Positions 1 through 7,633 of a DNA stretch of 50,051 bases are shown here, one piece after another. Source of the stretch: Thermoleophilia bacterium (GTDB lineage Bacteria; Actinomycetota; Thermoleophilia; Miltoncostaeales; Miltoncostaeaceae); NCBI GenBank assembly GCA_028285405.1, contig JANQPH010000016.1:1-50051 (forward strand), in the 5' to 3' direction. The notes beneath the pieces were generated by a model. It was not told where the DNA came from, did not search any database, and saw only the letters and a program-made list of their open reading frames with translations. Within the stretch, counting starts at the first letter, position 1, and each line of letters begins with the position of its first letter. The translations under genes and the position numbers were made by a program.

Positions 1-80
1 TGTGCTCGGTCACGAAGGATGTTGGCAAGCACCCACGTGGTGGGGTCCTCCTTCGTGTACCAGTCGCTCCACTCGGCCAT
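1..80 (-). CDS. Partial CDS, N-terminus only; possibly an acyl-CoA ligase
   Basis: An ATG at 80-78 on the minus strand opens a frame reading MAEWSDWYTKEDPTTWVLAN and then ILRDRA before the window edge. An AAGGGGGC Shine-Dalgarno lies 5 bases upstream. Only about 26 residues are visible. The run ending in W-V-L-A-N-I-L-R-D-R-A resembles the start of AMP-dependent acyl-CoA synthetases, where a short helix precedes the adenylation domain, but this is too little to be sure. It is the third gene of a minus-strand group with the DUF35 and thiolase-like genes (60-base gap), which fits an acyl-CoA degradation operon. Confidence 0.55.
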   Translation of the reverse strand, partial: MAEWSDWYTKEDPTTWVLANILRDRA

Positions 81-140
81 GTCCTGCCCCCTTCTCAAAA
101 CGCTCTGTCTACGGGTGATTGGCGGGTCGGTGTCTCCGGC

Positions 141-584
141 TCAGGCCGGGGTGAACTTCGGCAGCGTGATCTCGTCGGTCGCGTCGTGGAAGACGACCTT
201 GACCCGCATGCCGATGGACACCGCCTCGGGATCGATCGACGGGAAGTCCGGCGCCTCGTCCTTGACGATGTTGGTCATCATCCGGACGCCCTCGTCGAGG
301 TCGATCAGGGCGACGACGTGCGGCGGATCGCCCTTGTACGCCTTGCTCGGGCCGAAGTAGTGGATGGAGTAGGTGTAGACCTCTCCCTCGCCCTTGCTCT
401 CGACCCACTGCACCGGCTCCATGGTGCCCGGCGCATAGGCGCGCGGGTACCAGAACGGCGTTCCATCGGGAAACGCGGGCAGGAGCAGCTTGTGCTCCCT
501 CATGCCCTCCCAGAACTTGTCGCCCTCGGGACGAAGATCCGGGAGCGGCTTGGTGTACGCCGGCTTGGTTGACTCCTCAGCCAC
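141..584 (-). CDS. DUF35 OB-fold protein without zinc-ribbon cysteines
   Basis: A 147-aa protein. The GTG start at 584 is chosen because GAAGGAGA lies just upstream and the residues further upstream are out-of-register noise. The sequence follows the DUF35 pattern: an N-terminal helix (FWEGMREHKL), the position of a rubredoxin-like zinc ribbon, then an OB-fold (GEGEVYTYSIHYF, PHVVALIDLDEGVRMMTNIV, GMRVKVVFHD). DUF35 proteins bind acyl-CoA and act as partners of thiolases or thiolase-like aldolases. Oddly, there is no cysteine anywhere in the protein: the ribbon segment reads LPAFPDGTPFWYPRAYAPG where CxxC pairs are expected, so no zinc site can form. It is transcribed behind the thiolase-like gene with a 31-base gap and is probably its subunit. 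Confidence 0.8.
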   Translation of the reverse strand: MAEESTKPAYTKPLPDLRPEGDKFWEGMREHKLLLPAFPDGTPFWYPRAYAPGTMEPVQWVESKGEGEVYTYSIHYFGPSKAYKGDPPHVVALIDLDEGVRMMTNIVKDEAPDFPSIDPEAVSIGMRVKVVFHDATDEITLPKFTPA

Positions 585-615
585 TTGAAATCTCCTTCGC
601 GGTCGATGGGCGCCG

Positions 616-1845
616 TCAGGCGGCCGACGGGGGCTCGCTCGAGAGGACCAAGGCGCTCGTTGCCGCCAGGATCCCGCCGGAGCCGTTGGTGATTGCCAGC
701 TTGGCGTCGGGGACCTGGTGGTTCCCACCGCCGCGGTTCGAGTCGTCGGCCTCGCCACGCAGCTGCAGCGCGGCCTCGATGATGTGGTGCATCGCCCCGA
801 GGTGGGCCTGGCGGATGAGACCGCCGTGGGTGTTCATCGGAAGCGTGGAGCCGAGCTTCGCGTTGCCCTCGAGCACCCAGTCCCCGGCCTCGCCCTTGCC
901 GCAGATGCCAAAGCCCTCGAGGGCGATGAGCGGCGTGAACGAGAACGAGTCGTAGATCTCGGCGACGTCGAGGTCCTGCGGGGTGACCCCCGCGACCTCC
1001 ATCGCCCGCCGGCCGGCGCGACCGAGACCCTGGCGGACCCCATCGACGCCCTCGGCCTCGGAGATGTACTGGTGCGAGTAGCCCTCGCCGATGCCGGTGA
1101 TGTAGACGGGCTTGGGCTTCATCGACTTGGCGCGGTCGGCCGTGGTGACGATGAACGCCGCCGAGCCGTCCGAGACCAGCGAGCAGTCCATCCCGTGGAA
1201 CGGCGTCGCGATCCACCGGTCGTTCATGACGTCCTCGATCGTGACGACGTCGCGGAGCATCGCGTTCCACTTCAGCGCGGCGTGCTCGGACTGGGTCGCG
1301 ACGACCGCGGCGAGCGCCTCCTGGGGAACGTCGTGCTCGTACATGTAGCGCTGCGCGAGGAGCCCGTAGCCACCGATCGTGGTGAGCCCGTACGGCGCCT
1401 CGAACGCGCCGTGGCTCATCTCGCGCGCCATCGCGATCATCCCCGACGAGCTGATGCCCGACCGGGTGTTGTCGCCGCGGACACACAGCACGACCTCGGC
1501 GAGGCCGGCGTCGATCGCCATGGCGGCCTGCACGGCCATCAGCGGCGCGGTCGCGCCACCGACGGCGATGGACGCGAAGTACCCGGGGGCCATACCGACG
1601 TAGTCGGCAAACGTCGTCGAGTGCATCAGCGTCGACTCGACGAAGCTGAACGCCGTGACCAGGCCGTCGACGTCCTTGAGCTCGAGCCCGGCGTCGTCCA
1701 GCGTGATCTTCGTGGCGTCGGCCAGAAGCTCGAACGAGCCCTTGCCCGGGAGCTTGCCCTGCTCGGTCTCACCGACTCCGGCGATCACGATGCCCTTCTT
1801 GAGCATTCGCCGTGCTTCGGCGACGTCGGGCGTGGCCTCGCTCAT
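616..1845 (-). CDS. SCP2/Ltp2-type thiolase-like protein lacking the nucleophilic Cys
   Basis: A 409-aa protein with its ATG at 1845 behind a GAGGAGG ribosome site. The thiolase fold is clear: IVIAGVGETEQGKLPGKG at the N-terminus, GYFASIAVGGATAPLMAVQA at the active-site loop, GICGKGEAGDWV, then NTHGGLIRQAHLGAMHH and EAALQLRG, which are typical of lipid-transfer-protein thiolases. The usual nucleophile in the aCaSGg motif is replaced (about Ile93), and the C-terminal CxG is NGSGG. This is the pattern of Ltp2-like proteins, which with a DUF35 partner catalyse retro-aldol cleavage in steroid side-chain degradation rather than Claisen chemistry. The adjacent DUF35 gene supports such a two-subunit enzyme. 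The true substrate cannot be read from the sequence. Confidence 0.85.
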   Translation of the reverse strand: MSEATPDVAEARRMLKKGIVIAGVGETEQGKLPGKGSFELLADATKITLDDAGLELKDVDGLVTAFSFVESTLMHSTTFADYVGMAPGYFASIAVGGATAPLMAVQAAMAIDAGLAEVVLCVRGDNTRSGISSSGMIAMAREMSHGAFEAPYGLTTIGGYGLLAQRYMYEHDVPQEALAAVVATQSEHAALKWNAMLRDVVTIEDVMNDRWIATPFHGMDCSLVSDGSAAFIVTTADRAKSMKPKPVYITGIGEGYSHQYISEAEGVDGVRQGLGRAGRRAMEVAGVTPQDLDVAEIYDSFSFTPLIALEGFGICGKGEAGDWVLEGNAKLGSTLPMNTHGGLIRQAHLGAMHHIIEAALQLRGEADDSNRGGGNHQVPDAKLAITNGSGGILAATSALVLSSEPPSAA

Positions 1846-2104
1846 GTGTCCTCCTCGTGGGTCCGAACCTCTCGGGGGCGCGCGCGCCGACAATCGACCG
1901 GGCACTCGCTCCGAGCGGCGGCAGGCCCAATCGCGGACCGGCGGCGGCCCAGCGGGCGCACGCTACCAGTGGGGCGAAGGGACCTCAAGATGGTCCCGCC
2001 GCACGATCCCCCTGCAAATGGACACAATGCACCTGGAGTTTCGCCTGCTGACACGATCCCGGCGCTGGTACGATCACGATGTCTGGCAGCGGCGAGGAGG
2101 ACAC

Positions 2105-2407
2105 GTGTCCACGAAGGAACCGAAGTACGACCCCGAGACGGACACGCTCAGGCAGATCCACCGAGCGCACGACAACGCGTCGGCGGTGACGAGCACCGAG
2201 GGGGTGACGGTCTACTTCGACCCGGACACCAACGAGGTGCTCGGCTTCTCGATCGTCCAGTTCAGCGAGTACTACGAGAAGAACGCGAACGCGGATGGCG
2301 AGTGGGACGTCAGCATCCCGGCCTTCGTGCCCGTCAACCTCGAGGAGGAGATGGACTTCGATGAGGAGACCATCCGCTCGGGCGTTCGCATCGCGGAGTT
2401 CTACTGA
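2105..2407 (+). CDS. Small DUF2283-like protein (paralogue A)
   Basis: A 100-aa protein starting with GTG at 2105 behind GAGGAGGACAC, the same ribosome site as the divergent thiolase gene. It has the DUF2283 layout: KYDPETDTL, a short strand, then VYFDPDTNEVLGFSIVQF. It continues with an acidic tail (NADGEWDVSIPAF, LEEEMDFDEETI). The gene at 13986 encodes the same architecture (VDPATGQVVGFSIPNF and NADEDGGFEIDLP), so the two are paralogues. The biochemical role of DUF2283 proteins is unknown to me. This one lies 172 bases upstream of the 450-aa gene and could be co-transcribed with it. Confidence 0.75.
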   Translation: MSTKEPKYDPETDTLRQIHRAHDNASAVTSTEGVTVYFDPDTNEVLGFSIVQFSEYYEKNANADGEWDVSIPAFVPVNLEEEMDFDEETIRSGVRIAEFY

Positions 2408-2579
2408 GGTGACCTGGCCACTCCGGACCGACTCCAGCCCGCAGGGTCGGCACCTGGTGCGCCACCGGTCGCTCCCGATCGAGGCGCCGCCGACAGCGCC
2501 GCCACTAGGTCCGCGGGTGCCCCGGGTATGGGTTCGGGTCCCCCGCGCCAATCTCTTCGGAACGAAAGGGGACTAAAAA

Positions 2580-3932
2580 ATGTCCACGACCAGGTCCAAG
2601 CCGGGTCAAGGGATCGACCCCGCGGAGGCACCGCCCGGGCTTGCCGATGCGCTGACCTACCCGTTCTTCCAGACGATCTTCGACCGCAAGAGTCGACGGG
2701 TCGGTCTCGGGATGGAGGTCGGCTCCGAGGAGCTGAAGTACCGGAGCCCCTACGAGCCCGTTCCGCTCTCGGAGCTCGAGGAGGCGCTGCTGTGCATGGC
2801 GGCCACCGGGCTCACCGGCCTCAACCTCGGTGACCTCGATCCGCGGACCGGGATGAGCACGCTGGTCCAGTGGACGAGCCGCAGCTGGCCGAGCGCCTGC
2901 TCGAACCACGGTACGGAGCTCTTCTTCTCGAACGACGACGGCATGTACATGCTGAACATGTTCGGCCTCCTGCCGGAGCCGGGCGAGGTCGCCAGCCTCG
3001 CGGGCAAGAGCATCGACGAGCAGGCCGAGAAGGTCGTCGAGCTCTACCGGCGCGCCAAGGTGGAGCTGAGCCCGGGCCGCGCCCCGCTGCCGACGACGCT
3101 CCCGGGTCTGTTCGACTTCAACCAGTGGAACGCCAACAAGCCGGGCACGACGCTGTTCATCCCGGTGACCAACATCACGCTCGAGTACATCAACCTGCTG
3201 TTCATCTACCTCTCGCGCAGCTACCGGTTCTCGCTCGTGGACGAGCAGAACGGCAATCGGTCGGCCGGACTCGACGACGCGCTCAAGTCGGGACGGGTCG
3301 AGGAAGCGCGTCAGATGGGGATGGTCGAGCTCGAGTCGCGCGCGCTGTCGGCGCTCGTCGTCGAGCAGGCGTTCATCTGTCAGAACGTGAACCTGGCGAA
3401 CCAGGCTCTCGGCCTCGGTGGCTGGACCTTCACGGGCTTCCTGCCCCGCTACGTCATGGGTGGCGGCGACGTCCCCGGCCTCGGCTTCCGGTTCGAGGAG
3501 GCGAAGGTCGGCCCGAGCTACCCGGTCGGGCTCGACGGTCACTTCGAGGCGTTCGTGCCGCCCTACTTCGCGGACATGCACGAGGCGGTCGACGCGTTCA
3601 TGGACCTGAAGTGGAGCGCGCTCGACGACGACGTGCCCAAGCCGTACAAGAGCCCGGAGTCGGTGGTGCAGGCGATCCCCCGCCCGCACGAGGACACCGT
3701 CGAGCTGGTGAAGGCCTTCTGCCAGTACTGCATCGACACGTACGGCCGGTTCCCGGTCTACGTCGACCCGATGTACCAGCGCCTCACCGTCCAGTCGCAG
3801 CACCTGGACCCGGACTTCTACGAGGAGTTCTATCCGCCCGGGGCGATCTCGAACCAACACGTGAACCACTTCTCGCGGTGGCACCCAGACCTCGCCGACG
3901 AGAACGGCAAGCCGCCGAGGCGAGCCGACTGA
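2580..3932 (+). CDS. Uncharacterised 450-aa protein, possible nitroreductase fold
   Basis: The ATG at 2580 follows AAAGGGG and an A-rich spacer. There is no signal peptide or membrane span. Two stretches recall the nitroreductase/SagB-type flavoenzyme fold: RKSRRVGLGMEVGSEELKYR with PVPLSELEEALLCMAATG near residues 38-75, and a later helix EQAFICQNVNLANQALGLGG (about residues 262-281), similar to the conserved helix qnl-LAA-alGLgg. A segment NITLEYINLLFIYLSRSYRF is unusually hydrophobic and aromatic. Flavin-binding residues cannot be assigned with certainty. The C-terminus (HVNHFSRWHPDLADENG) is distinctive. It sits between a DUF2283-like gene and the 30-aa membrane peptide. No specific function is claimed. 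Confidence 0.8.
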   Translation: MSTTRSKPGQGIDPAEAPPGLADALTYPFFQTIFDRKSRRVGLGMEVGSEELKYRSPYEPVPLSELEEALLCMAATGLTGLNLGDLDPRTGMSTLVQWTSRSWPSACSNHGTELFFSNDDGMYMLNMFGLLPEPGEVASLAGKSIDEQAEKVVELYRRAKVELSPGRAPLPTTLPGLFDFNQWNANKPGTTLFIPVTNITLEYINLLFIYLSRSYRFSLVDEQNGNRSAGLDDALKSGRVEEARQMGMVELESRALSALVVEQAFICQNVNLANQALGLGGWTFTGFLPRYVMGGGDVPGLGFRFEEAKVGPSYPVGLDGHFEAFVPPYFADMHEAVDAFMDLKWSALDDDVPKPYKSPESVVQAIPRPHEDTVELVKAFCQYCIDTYGRFPVYVDPMYQRLTVQSQHLDPDFYEEFYPPGAISNQHVNHFSRWHPDLADENGKPPRRAD

Positions 3933-3939
3933 TCGAGTT

Positions 3940-3960
3940 GGGTGCGGGATTCCCGCACCC
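3940..3960. promoter_or_regulatory. Perfect palindrome TGCGGG-A-TT-CCCGCA; operator or terminator
   Basis: Arms 3940-3949 and 3951-3960 are exact reverse complements (10 bp). The core TGCGGGATTCCCGCA differs in only one central base from the palindrome at 6114-6132 in front of cydA. It starts 8 bases after the stop of the 450-aa gene and about 90 bases before the 30-aa peptide start. It could be a terminator stem, although no T-run follows, or a binding site for the response regulator encoded at 4169-4816. Confidence 0.55.
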
Positions 3961-3973
3961 ACGCTCCGGGGAC

Positions 3974-4000
3974 GCGCGGGCGCCACACCGGCGCCCGCGC
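3974..4000. terminator. GC-rich hairpin, candidate terminator
   Basis: An 11-bp perfect stem (GCGCGGGCGCC at 3974-3984 and its complement at 3990-4000) with a 5-base loop, directly after the palindrome at 3940-3960. No T-tract follows, as is common in high-GC actinobacteria. It separates the 450-aa gene from the 30-aa peptide. Confidence 0.45.
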
Positions 4001-4051
4001 TCGACCATCGAGACACCTGGCGATGACACAACCTCACCTGGGAGTCGGACG

Positions 4052-4144
4052 ATGGACGGAGCGGTCTTTCTCTACATCATCTGGGTAATGCTCATGGCGG
4101 CCACGGCGGTCGTCCTCTGGGTCTCGATGCGCGCCGCCGCCTGA
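4052..4144 (+). CDS. 30-aa single-span membrane peptide
   Basis: ATG at 4052 to TGA at 4144, preceded by GGGAG about 8 bases upstream. The product is 30 residues: MDGA, then one continuous hydrophobic segment with two Trp and one Tyr (VFLYIIWVMLMAATAVVLWV), then SMRAAA. The positive end after the span suggests N-out/C-in orientation. It is an intact start, ribosome site and stop in its own small unit, which argues for a real gene. Small one-span peptides of this size (CydX, CydS) are accessory subunits of cytochrome bd oxidase. There is no sequence match I can point to, but cydAB lies 2 kb away and both genes carry the same upstream palindrome. Confidence 0.65.
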   Translation: MDGAVFLYIIWVMLMAATAVVLWVSMRAAA

Positions 4145-4168
4145 CGCGGCTGCCGCCGAGCGCTCGCC

Positions 4169-4816
4169 CTACGCGCGGTCCTCGTCGAGCAACCCGGCTC
4201 GGAGGGCCGCCTGCACCATCGCGGCGCGGGTGTCGACCCGCAGCTTGACCATGATGTTCGCCCGGTGGCTCTCGACGGTGCGCACGCCGACCACGAGGCT
4301 CTCGGCGACCTCCTGGTTGGTGTAGCCGAGCGCCAGGAGCCGAAGCACCTCGCGCTCGCGCGCGGAGAGGTCGTCGATCGGTGACGGCTCGGGGGGACGA
4401 GCCAGCTCGGCCCCGAGCGAGGGATCCAGGTACCGCTGCCCGTCGACGACCGCCCGGATCGCGCTGATCAGCTCCTCGTCGGCGGCGCTCTTCTGGACGT
4501 AGCCGGACGCCCCGGCGGCAAAGGCGGCTCTCACGTCCTGGGCAGCGTCCTCCATCGACAGGATCAGGACATCGATGCCCGCCCGCCGGCCGAGGATGAG
4601 GGGGAGCCCCTCGACGCCGGACATGCCGGGGAGGTTCAGGTCCAGGAGCACCAGATCGGGCGCGGTCCGGTCGATCGCGCGAAGAGCCTCGGCGACCGAT
4701 CCCGCCTCGCCAACCCACTCGAGGTCCGCCTCCTGGCCCAGCATCAGCCGCAGCCCCGACCGCAGGACCGCGTGGTCGTCCACGACGAGCACCCGCGTCG
4801 ACGCCGAGTCCGCCAT
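4169..4816 (-). CDS. NarL/DevR-family response regulator
   Basis: A 215-aa two-domain regulator. The receiver domain (about residues 7-125) has the acidic pair D13/D14, phospho-acceptor D59 (LVLLDLNLPG), Ser87 and Lys109. A LuxR-type helix-turn-helix covers about 149-195 (LSAREREVLRLLALGYTNQE, then VGVRTVESHRANIMVKL). The ATG overlaps the kinase stop by one base (TGATG), so the two genes are translationally coupled. Its pairing with a DosS-like kinase and its position opposite cydABDC point to control of respiration genes. The palindromes at 3940 and 6114 are candidate binding sites. Confidence 0.92.
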   Translation of the reverse strand: MADSASTRVLVVDDHAVLRSGLRLMLGQEADLEWVGEAGSVAEALRAIDRTAPDLVLLDLNLPGMSGVEGLPLILGRRAGIDVLILSMEDAAQDVRAAFAAGASGYVQKSAADEELISAIRAVVDGQRYLDPSLGAELARPPEPSPIDDLSAREREVLRLLALGYTNQEVAESLVVGVRTVESHRANIMVKLRVDTRAAMVQAALRAGLLDEDRA

Positions 4817-6054
4817 CAGCCTCGCTCCGCCTCGCCCGGCTCGGTGACCGCGAGCTCGACGGTGATGGCGGTTCCCGATCCAGGCGAGGAGTCGATGGCC
4901 ACGGTGCCGCCGAGGAGCTCGATCCGCTCCTTCATGCCCACCAGACCGAGCCGCCGCGTCGGGGCGTTGGGGTCGAAGCCGACGCCGTCGTCCTCGACGA
5001 CCACCCGCAGACGCTTCGGTCCACCGCCGACGAAGACGCTGACCCGGCTGGCCTCGCTGTGGCGGGCCGTGTTGGTCAGGGCCTCCTGGACGACGCGGAA
5101 GATGGCGACCTCGACCTCGTCCGACAGAGCCGGGAGCGGGGTGACCGCGATCTCGACATCGGTGCCGATCGCCGCCCTGACGCGCTCGGCCTGAGCGGCG
5201 ATCGCCGATCGCAGGCCCTGCTCGCGAAGATCGCGGGGGCGCAGATCCACGATCAGCTCGCGGAGCGCGCGCGACGCCGAGGCCACCGCGCCGCGCAGCT
5301 CGGACAGCTGCGCACGCACCGCGGGGTCATCCACCTGGTCCTCGATCGCCCGCAGATGCAGCGCGAGCCCGCTCACCACCTGCCCGGCCTCGTCGTGCAG
5401 CTCGCGCGCGATCCTCGTGCGCTCGGCTTCCTGGGCCTGGATGGCCCGTCGAAATCCGTCGGCGACCGCGTCCGCGAGCGCTCGCTCTGTCTCGTCGGCC
5501 CGCCGGCGCTCCTCCTCGTAGCTGCGGGCGTTGTCGATCGCGACCGCCGCCTGGGTCGCGAGGATCTCGGCGAGCCGCTCGTCGACCTCGGTGAACGGGC
5601 CGGCGAGCTTGTCGGTCACGTAGAGGTTCCCGAACACCTCCTCGCCGAGCACGATCGGGACGCCGAGGAACGAGGTCATCTCGGGGTGCCCAGGCGGGAA
5701 GCCCACGCTGCGCTCGTCCTCGCTGATCTTCTCGAGACGCACCACGCACCGCTCGTCGATCACGGCGCCCAGGAGGCCACGCCCCTTCGGCGGGTCGCCG
5801 ATCAACTTCGCGGTCCGCGCGTCGATCCCCGAGGTGACGAACTGGGCCAGGGCTCGACCCGACTCGTCGAGGACCCCGAGCGCCGCGTACTCGACGCCCA
5901 GCACCTCGCGGGCGGTGAGCGTGATCCGTCGCAGCAGATCGTCGAGATTGCGGTGCGCCGCGAGCTGGAGCCCGGCGTCGACGAGATCCGGCGCGCGTGC
6001 GGCGAGCGCGTCGGTGAGGTCGGCTCGACCCTGCGCTGACTCAGCGTCCTGCAT
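4816..6054 (-). CDS. GAF-domain histidine kinase, DosS/DevS-like
   Basis: A 412-aa soluble kinase. One GAF domain (about 28-178) is followed by a coiled coil, a HisKA_3 dimerisation helix with phospho-acceptor His220 (RIARELHDEAGQ), and an HATPase domain with N-box QEALTNTARH, G1 VEDDGVGFDP and G2 RLGLVGMKERIELLGG. The GAF segment SVGFPPGHPEMTSFLGVPIV followed by GNLYVTDK matches the region of mycobacterial DosS/DosT GAF-A that binds haem. His123 falls at the proximal-ligand position and Tyr145 at the distal tyrosine. Haem-based oxygen or redox sensing is therefore plausible but inferred. It has a single GAF where DosS has two. Divergent from cydA with a 151-base shared upstream region. Confidence 0.9.
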   Translation of the reverse strand: MQDAESAQGRADLTDALAARAPDLVDAGLQLAAHRNLDDLLRRITLTAREVLGVEYAALGVLDESGRALAQFVTSGIDARTAKLIGDPPKGRGLLGAVIDERCVVRLEKISEDERSVGFPPGHPEMTSFLGVPIVLGEEVFGNLYVTDKLAGPFTEVDERLAEILATQAAVAIDNARSYEEERRRADETERALADAVADGFRRAIQAQEAERTRIARELHDEAGQVVSGLALHLRAIEDQVDDPAVRAQLSELRGAVASASRALRELIVDLRPRDLREQGLRSAIAAQAERVRAAIGTDVEIAVTPLPALSDEVEVAIFRVVQEALTNTARHSEASRVSVFVGGGPKRLRVVVEDDGVGFDPNAPTRRLGLVGMKERIELLGGTVAIDSSPGSGTAITVELAVTEPGEAERG

Positions 6055-6113
6055 GACCTGCCGAGGCTAACCCGGGACCCTGGTCTTCGACGCGCGGGGA
6101 AGCGCGCGAGCAC

Positions 6114-6132
6114 GTTGCGGGTTTCCCGCAAC
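6114..6132. promoter_or_regulatory. Palindromic site GTTGCGGGTTTCCCGCAAC between kinase and cydA
   Basis: An 8-bp perfect inverted repeat (6114-6121 and 6125-6132) around TTT, in the 151-base divergent region. It lies 60 bases before the kinase start and 74 bases before cydA. The core is the same as at 3940-3960. Its form TTGCGGG...CCCGCAA loosely resembles DosR-type boxes (TT-GGG...CCC-AA). Candidate operator for the adjacent response regulator. Confidence 0.55.
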
Positions 6133-6205
6133 CGGCGCCCCTGGGCGCGCGGACGCGCAGCCGGCTGTCGGCCGAGAGGGTTGCCAGGCCGACCGAGGGG
6201 GGCCC

Positions 6206-7618
6206 GTGGAAGCGCTGGAGCTGGCGCGCTGGCAGTTCGGAATCACGACGACCTACCACTTCTTGTTCGTGCCGGTGAGCATCGGCCTGGCGCTGACGGT
6301 GGCCTGCATGCAGACCGCCTGGCACCGCACGAAGGATCCGAAGTACCTGCGGATGACCCGCTTCTGGGGGAAGCTGATGCTGATCAGCTTCGCGGTGGGC
6401 GTGGTCACCGGCATCGTGCAGGAGTTCCAGTTCGGCATGAACTGGTCCGGTTACTCCCGGTTCGTCGGGGACGTCTTCGGGGCTCCGCTCGCGATGGAGG
6501 CCCTCGCGGCGTTCTTCGTCGAGTCGACCTTCATCGGCATCTGGATCTTCGGCTGGGGCCGGATCCGGCCCAGCCTGCACCTGGCCTCGATCTGGGCCGC
6601 CGCGCTCGCGGCGACGCTCTCGGCCTACTTCATCCTCGCCGCGAACTCGTGGATGCAGAACCCGGTCGGCTTCGAGCTCAACGAGGAGACCGGTCGGGCC
6701 GAGATGACCTCCATCTGGGCCATCCTCACAAACGAGACGACCCTCTACGCGTTCCCGCACACGATCTTCGCGGCGATCTCGACCGCCGGCGCGATCCTGA
6801 TCGGCGTCTCGGCGCTGCTGATCCTGCGCCGCAAGGACGTCGAGGTGTTTCGGCCCTCGCTCAAGATCGGACTGGTCGTGAGCCTGGTCGGAGTGCTCGC
6901 GACCATGGTGGTCGGCGACCTGATGGGCAAGCAGCTCGTGAAGGTGCAGCCGATGAAGATGGCGGCGGCCGAGGCCCTCTACGAGACCGAAGAGCCGGCC
7001 CCGTTCTCGCTTCTTGCGGTCGCTCCGTTCGAGAAGCAACCCGAACGGAGCTCGTTCGACCTCGCGATACCGGGGCTCCTGTCGTTCCTCGCCAAGGGCG
7101 ACTTCAGCAGCGAGGTCAAGGGCATCAACCAGCTCCAGGCCGAGGCGGAAGCCGAATACGGCCCGGGCAACTACCGCCCGATCATCGGGATCACGTACTG
7201 GACGTTCCGCCTGATGATCGGGGCGGGAATCCTGATGTTCCTGCTCGCCGCGATCGGCATCTACCTCTGGTGGCGCAACAAGCTCGAGCGCTCGACCTGG
7301 TTCCTCTATGCGGCGATCGGCGGGATCGCGCTGCCCTTCATCGCCAACTCGATGGGCTGGATCTTCACCGAGATGGGTCGCCAGCCCTGGATCGTGCAGG
7401 GGCTGCTGCTGACCTCGCAGGCCGAGTCGACCAGCGTGGGGGCCGGGACGGTCGCGACCTCGCTGATCGGGTTCACCCTCCTCTACGGGGTGCTCGGGAT
7501 CATCGCCGGCTGGCTCGCCTACCGCTTCATCCATAGGGGCGCCGAGGACGCGCCCGAGACCGCCGGACCGGCCGCAGAGGCCGACGAGCCGGACCCCAAG
7601 CTGAAACTCTCGTACTGA
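6206..7618 (+). CDS. cydA: Cytochrome bd oxidase subunit I (CydA)
   Basis: A 470-aa integral membrane subunit that oxidises quinol and carries haems b558, b595 and d. The start is GTG at 6206 behind a purine-rich GAGGGGGG. Haem ligand candidates are His18 (TTTYHFLF), His185 (YAFPHTIF) and Met337 (YWTFRLM, with Arg335 beside it). The acidic pair Glu98 and Glu106 lies in APLAMEALAAFFVEST. The KVQPMKMAAAEALYE quinol-site segment and GRQPW near 391-395 are present. The Q-loop is the short type, as in Gram-positive oxidases. First gene of cydA-cydB-cydD-cydC, all closely spaced or overlapping. Probably expressed under oxygen limitation through the divergent kinase/regulator. Confidence 0.97.
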   Translation: MEALELARWQFGITTTYHFLFVPVSIGLALTVACMQTAWHRTKDPKYLRMTRFWGKLMLISFAVGVVTGIVQEFQFGMNWSGYSRFVGDVFGAPLAMEALAAFFVESTFIGIWIFGWGRIRPSLHLASIWAAALAATLSAYFILAANSWMQNPVGFELNEETGRAEMTSIWAILTNETTLYAFPHTIFAAISTAGAILIGVSALLILRRKDVEVFRPSLKIGLVVSLVGVLATMVVGDLMGKQLVKVQPMKMAAAEALYETEEPAPFSLLAVAPFEKQPERSSFDLAIPGLLSFLAKGDFSSEVKGINQLQAEAEAEYGPGNYRPIIGITYWTFRLMIGAGILMFLLAAIGIYLWWRNKLERSTWFLYAAIGGIALPFIANSMGWIFTEMGRQPWIVQGLLLTSQAESTSVGAGTVATSLIGFTLLYGVLGIIAGWLAYRFIHRGAEDAPETAGPAAEADEPDPKLKLSY

Positions 7619-7633
7619 GGCGGAGGGCGCGCG

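Noticed and set aside
718-2364. A 548-codon plus-strand frame across the thiolase gene
   Set aside because: It is antisense to a thiolase-like gene with full family motifs and has the composition of a shadow frame.
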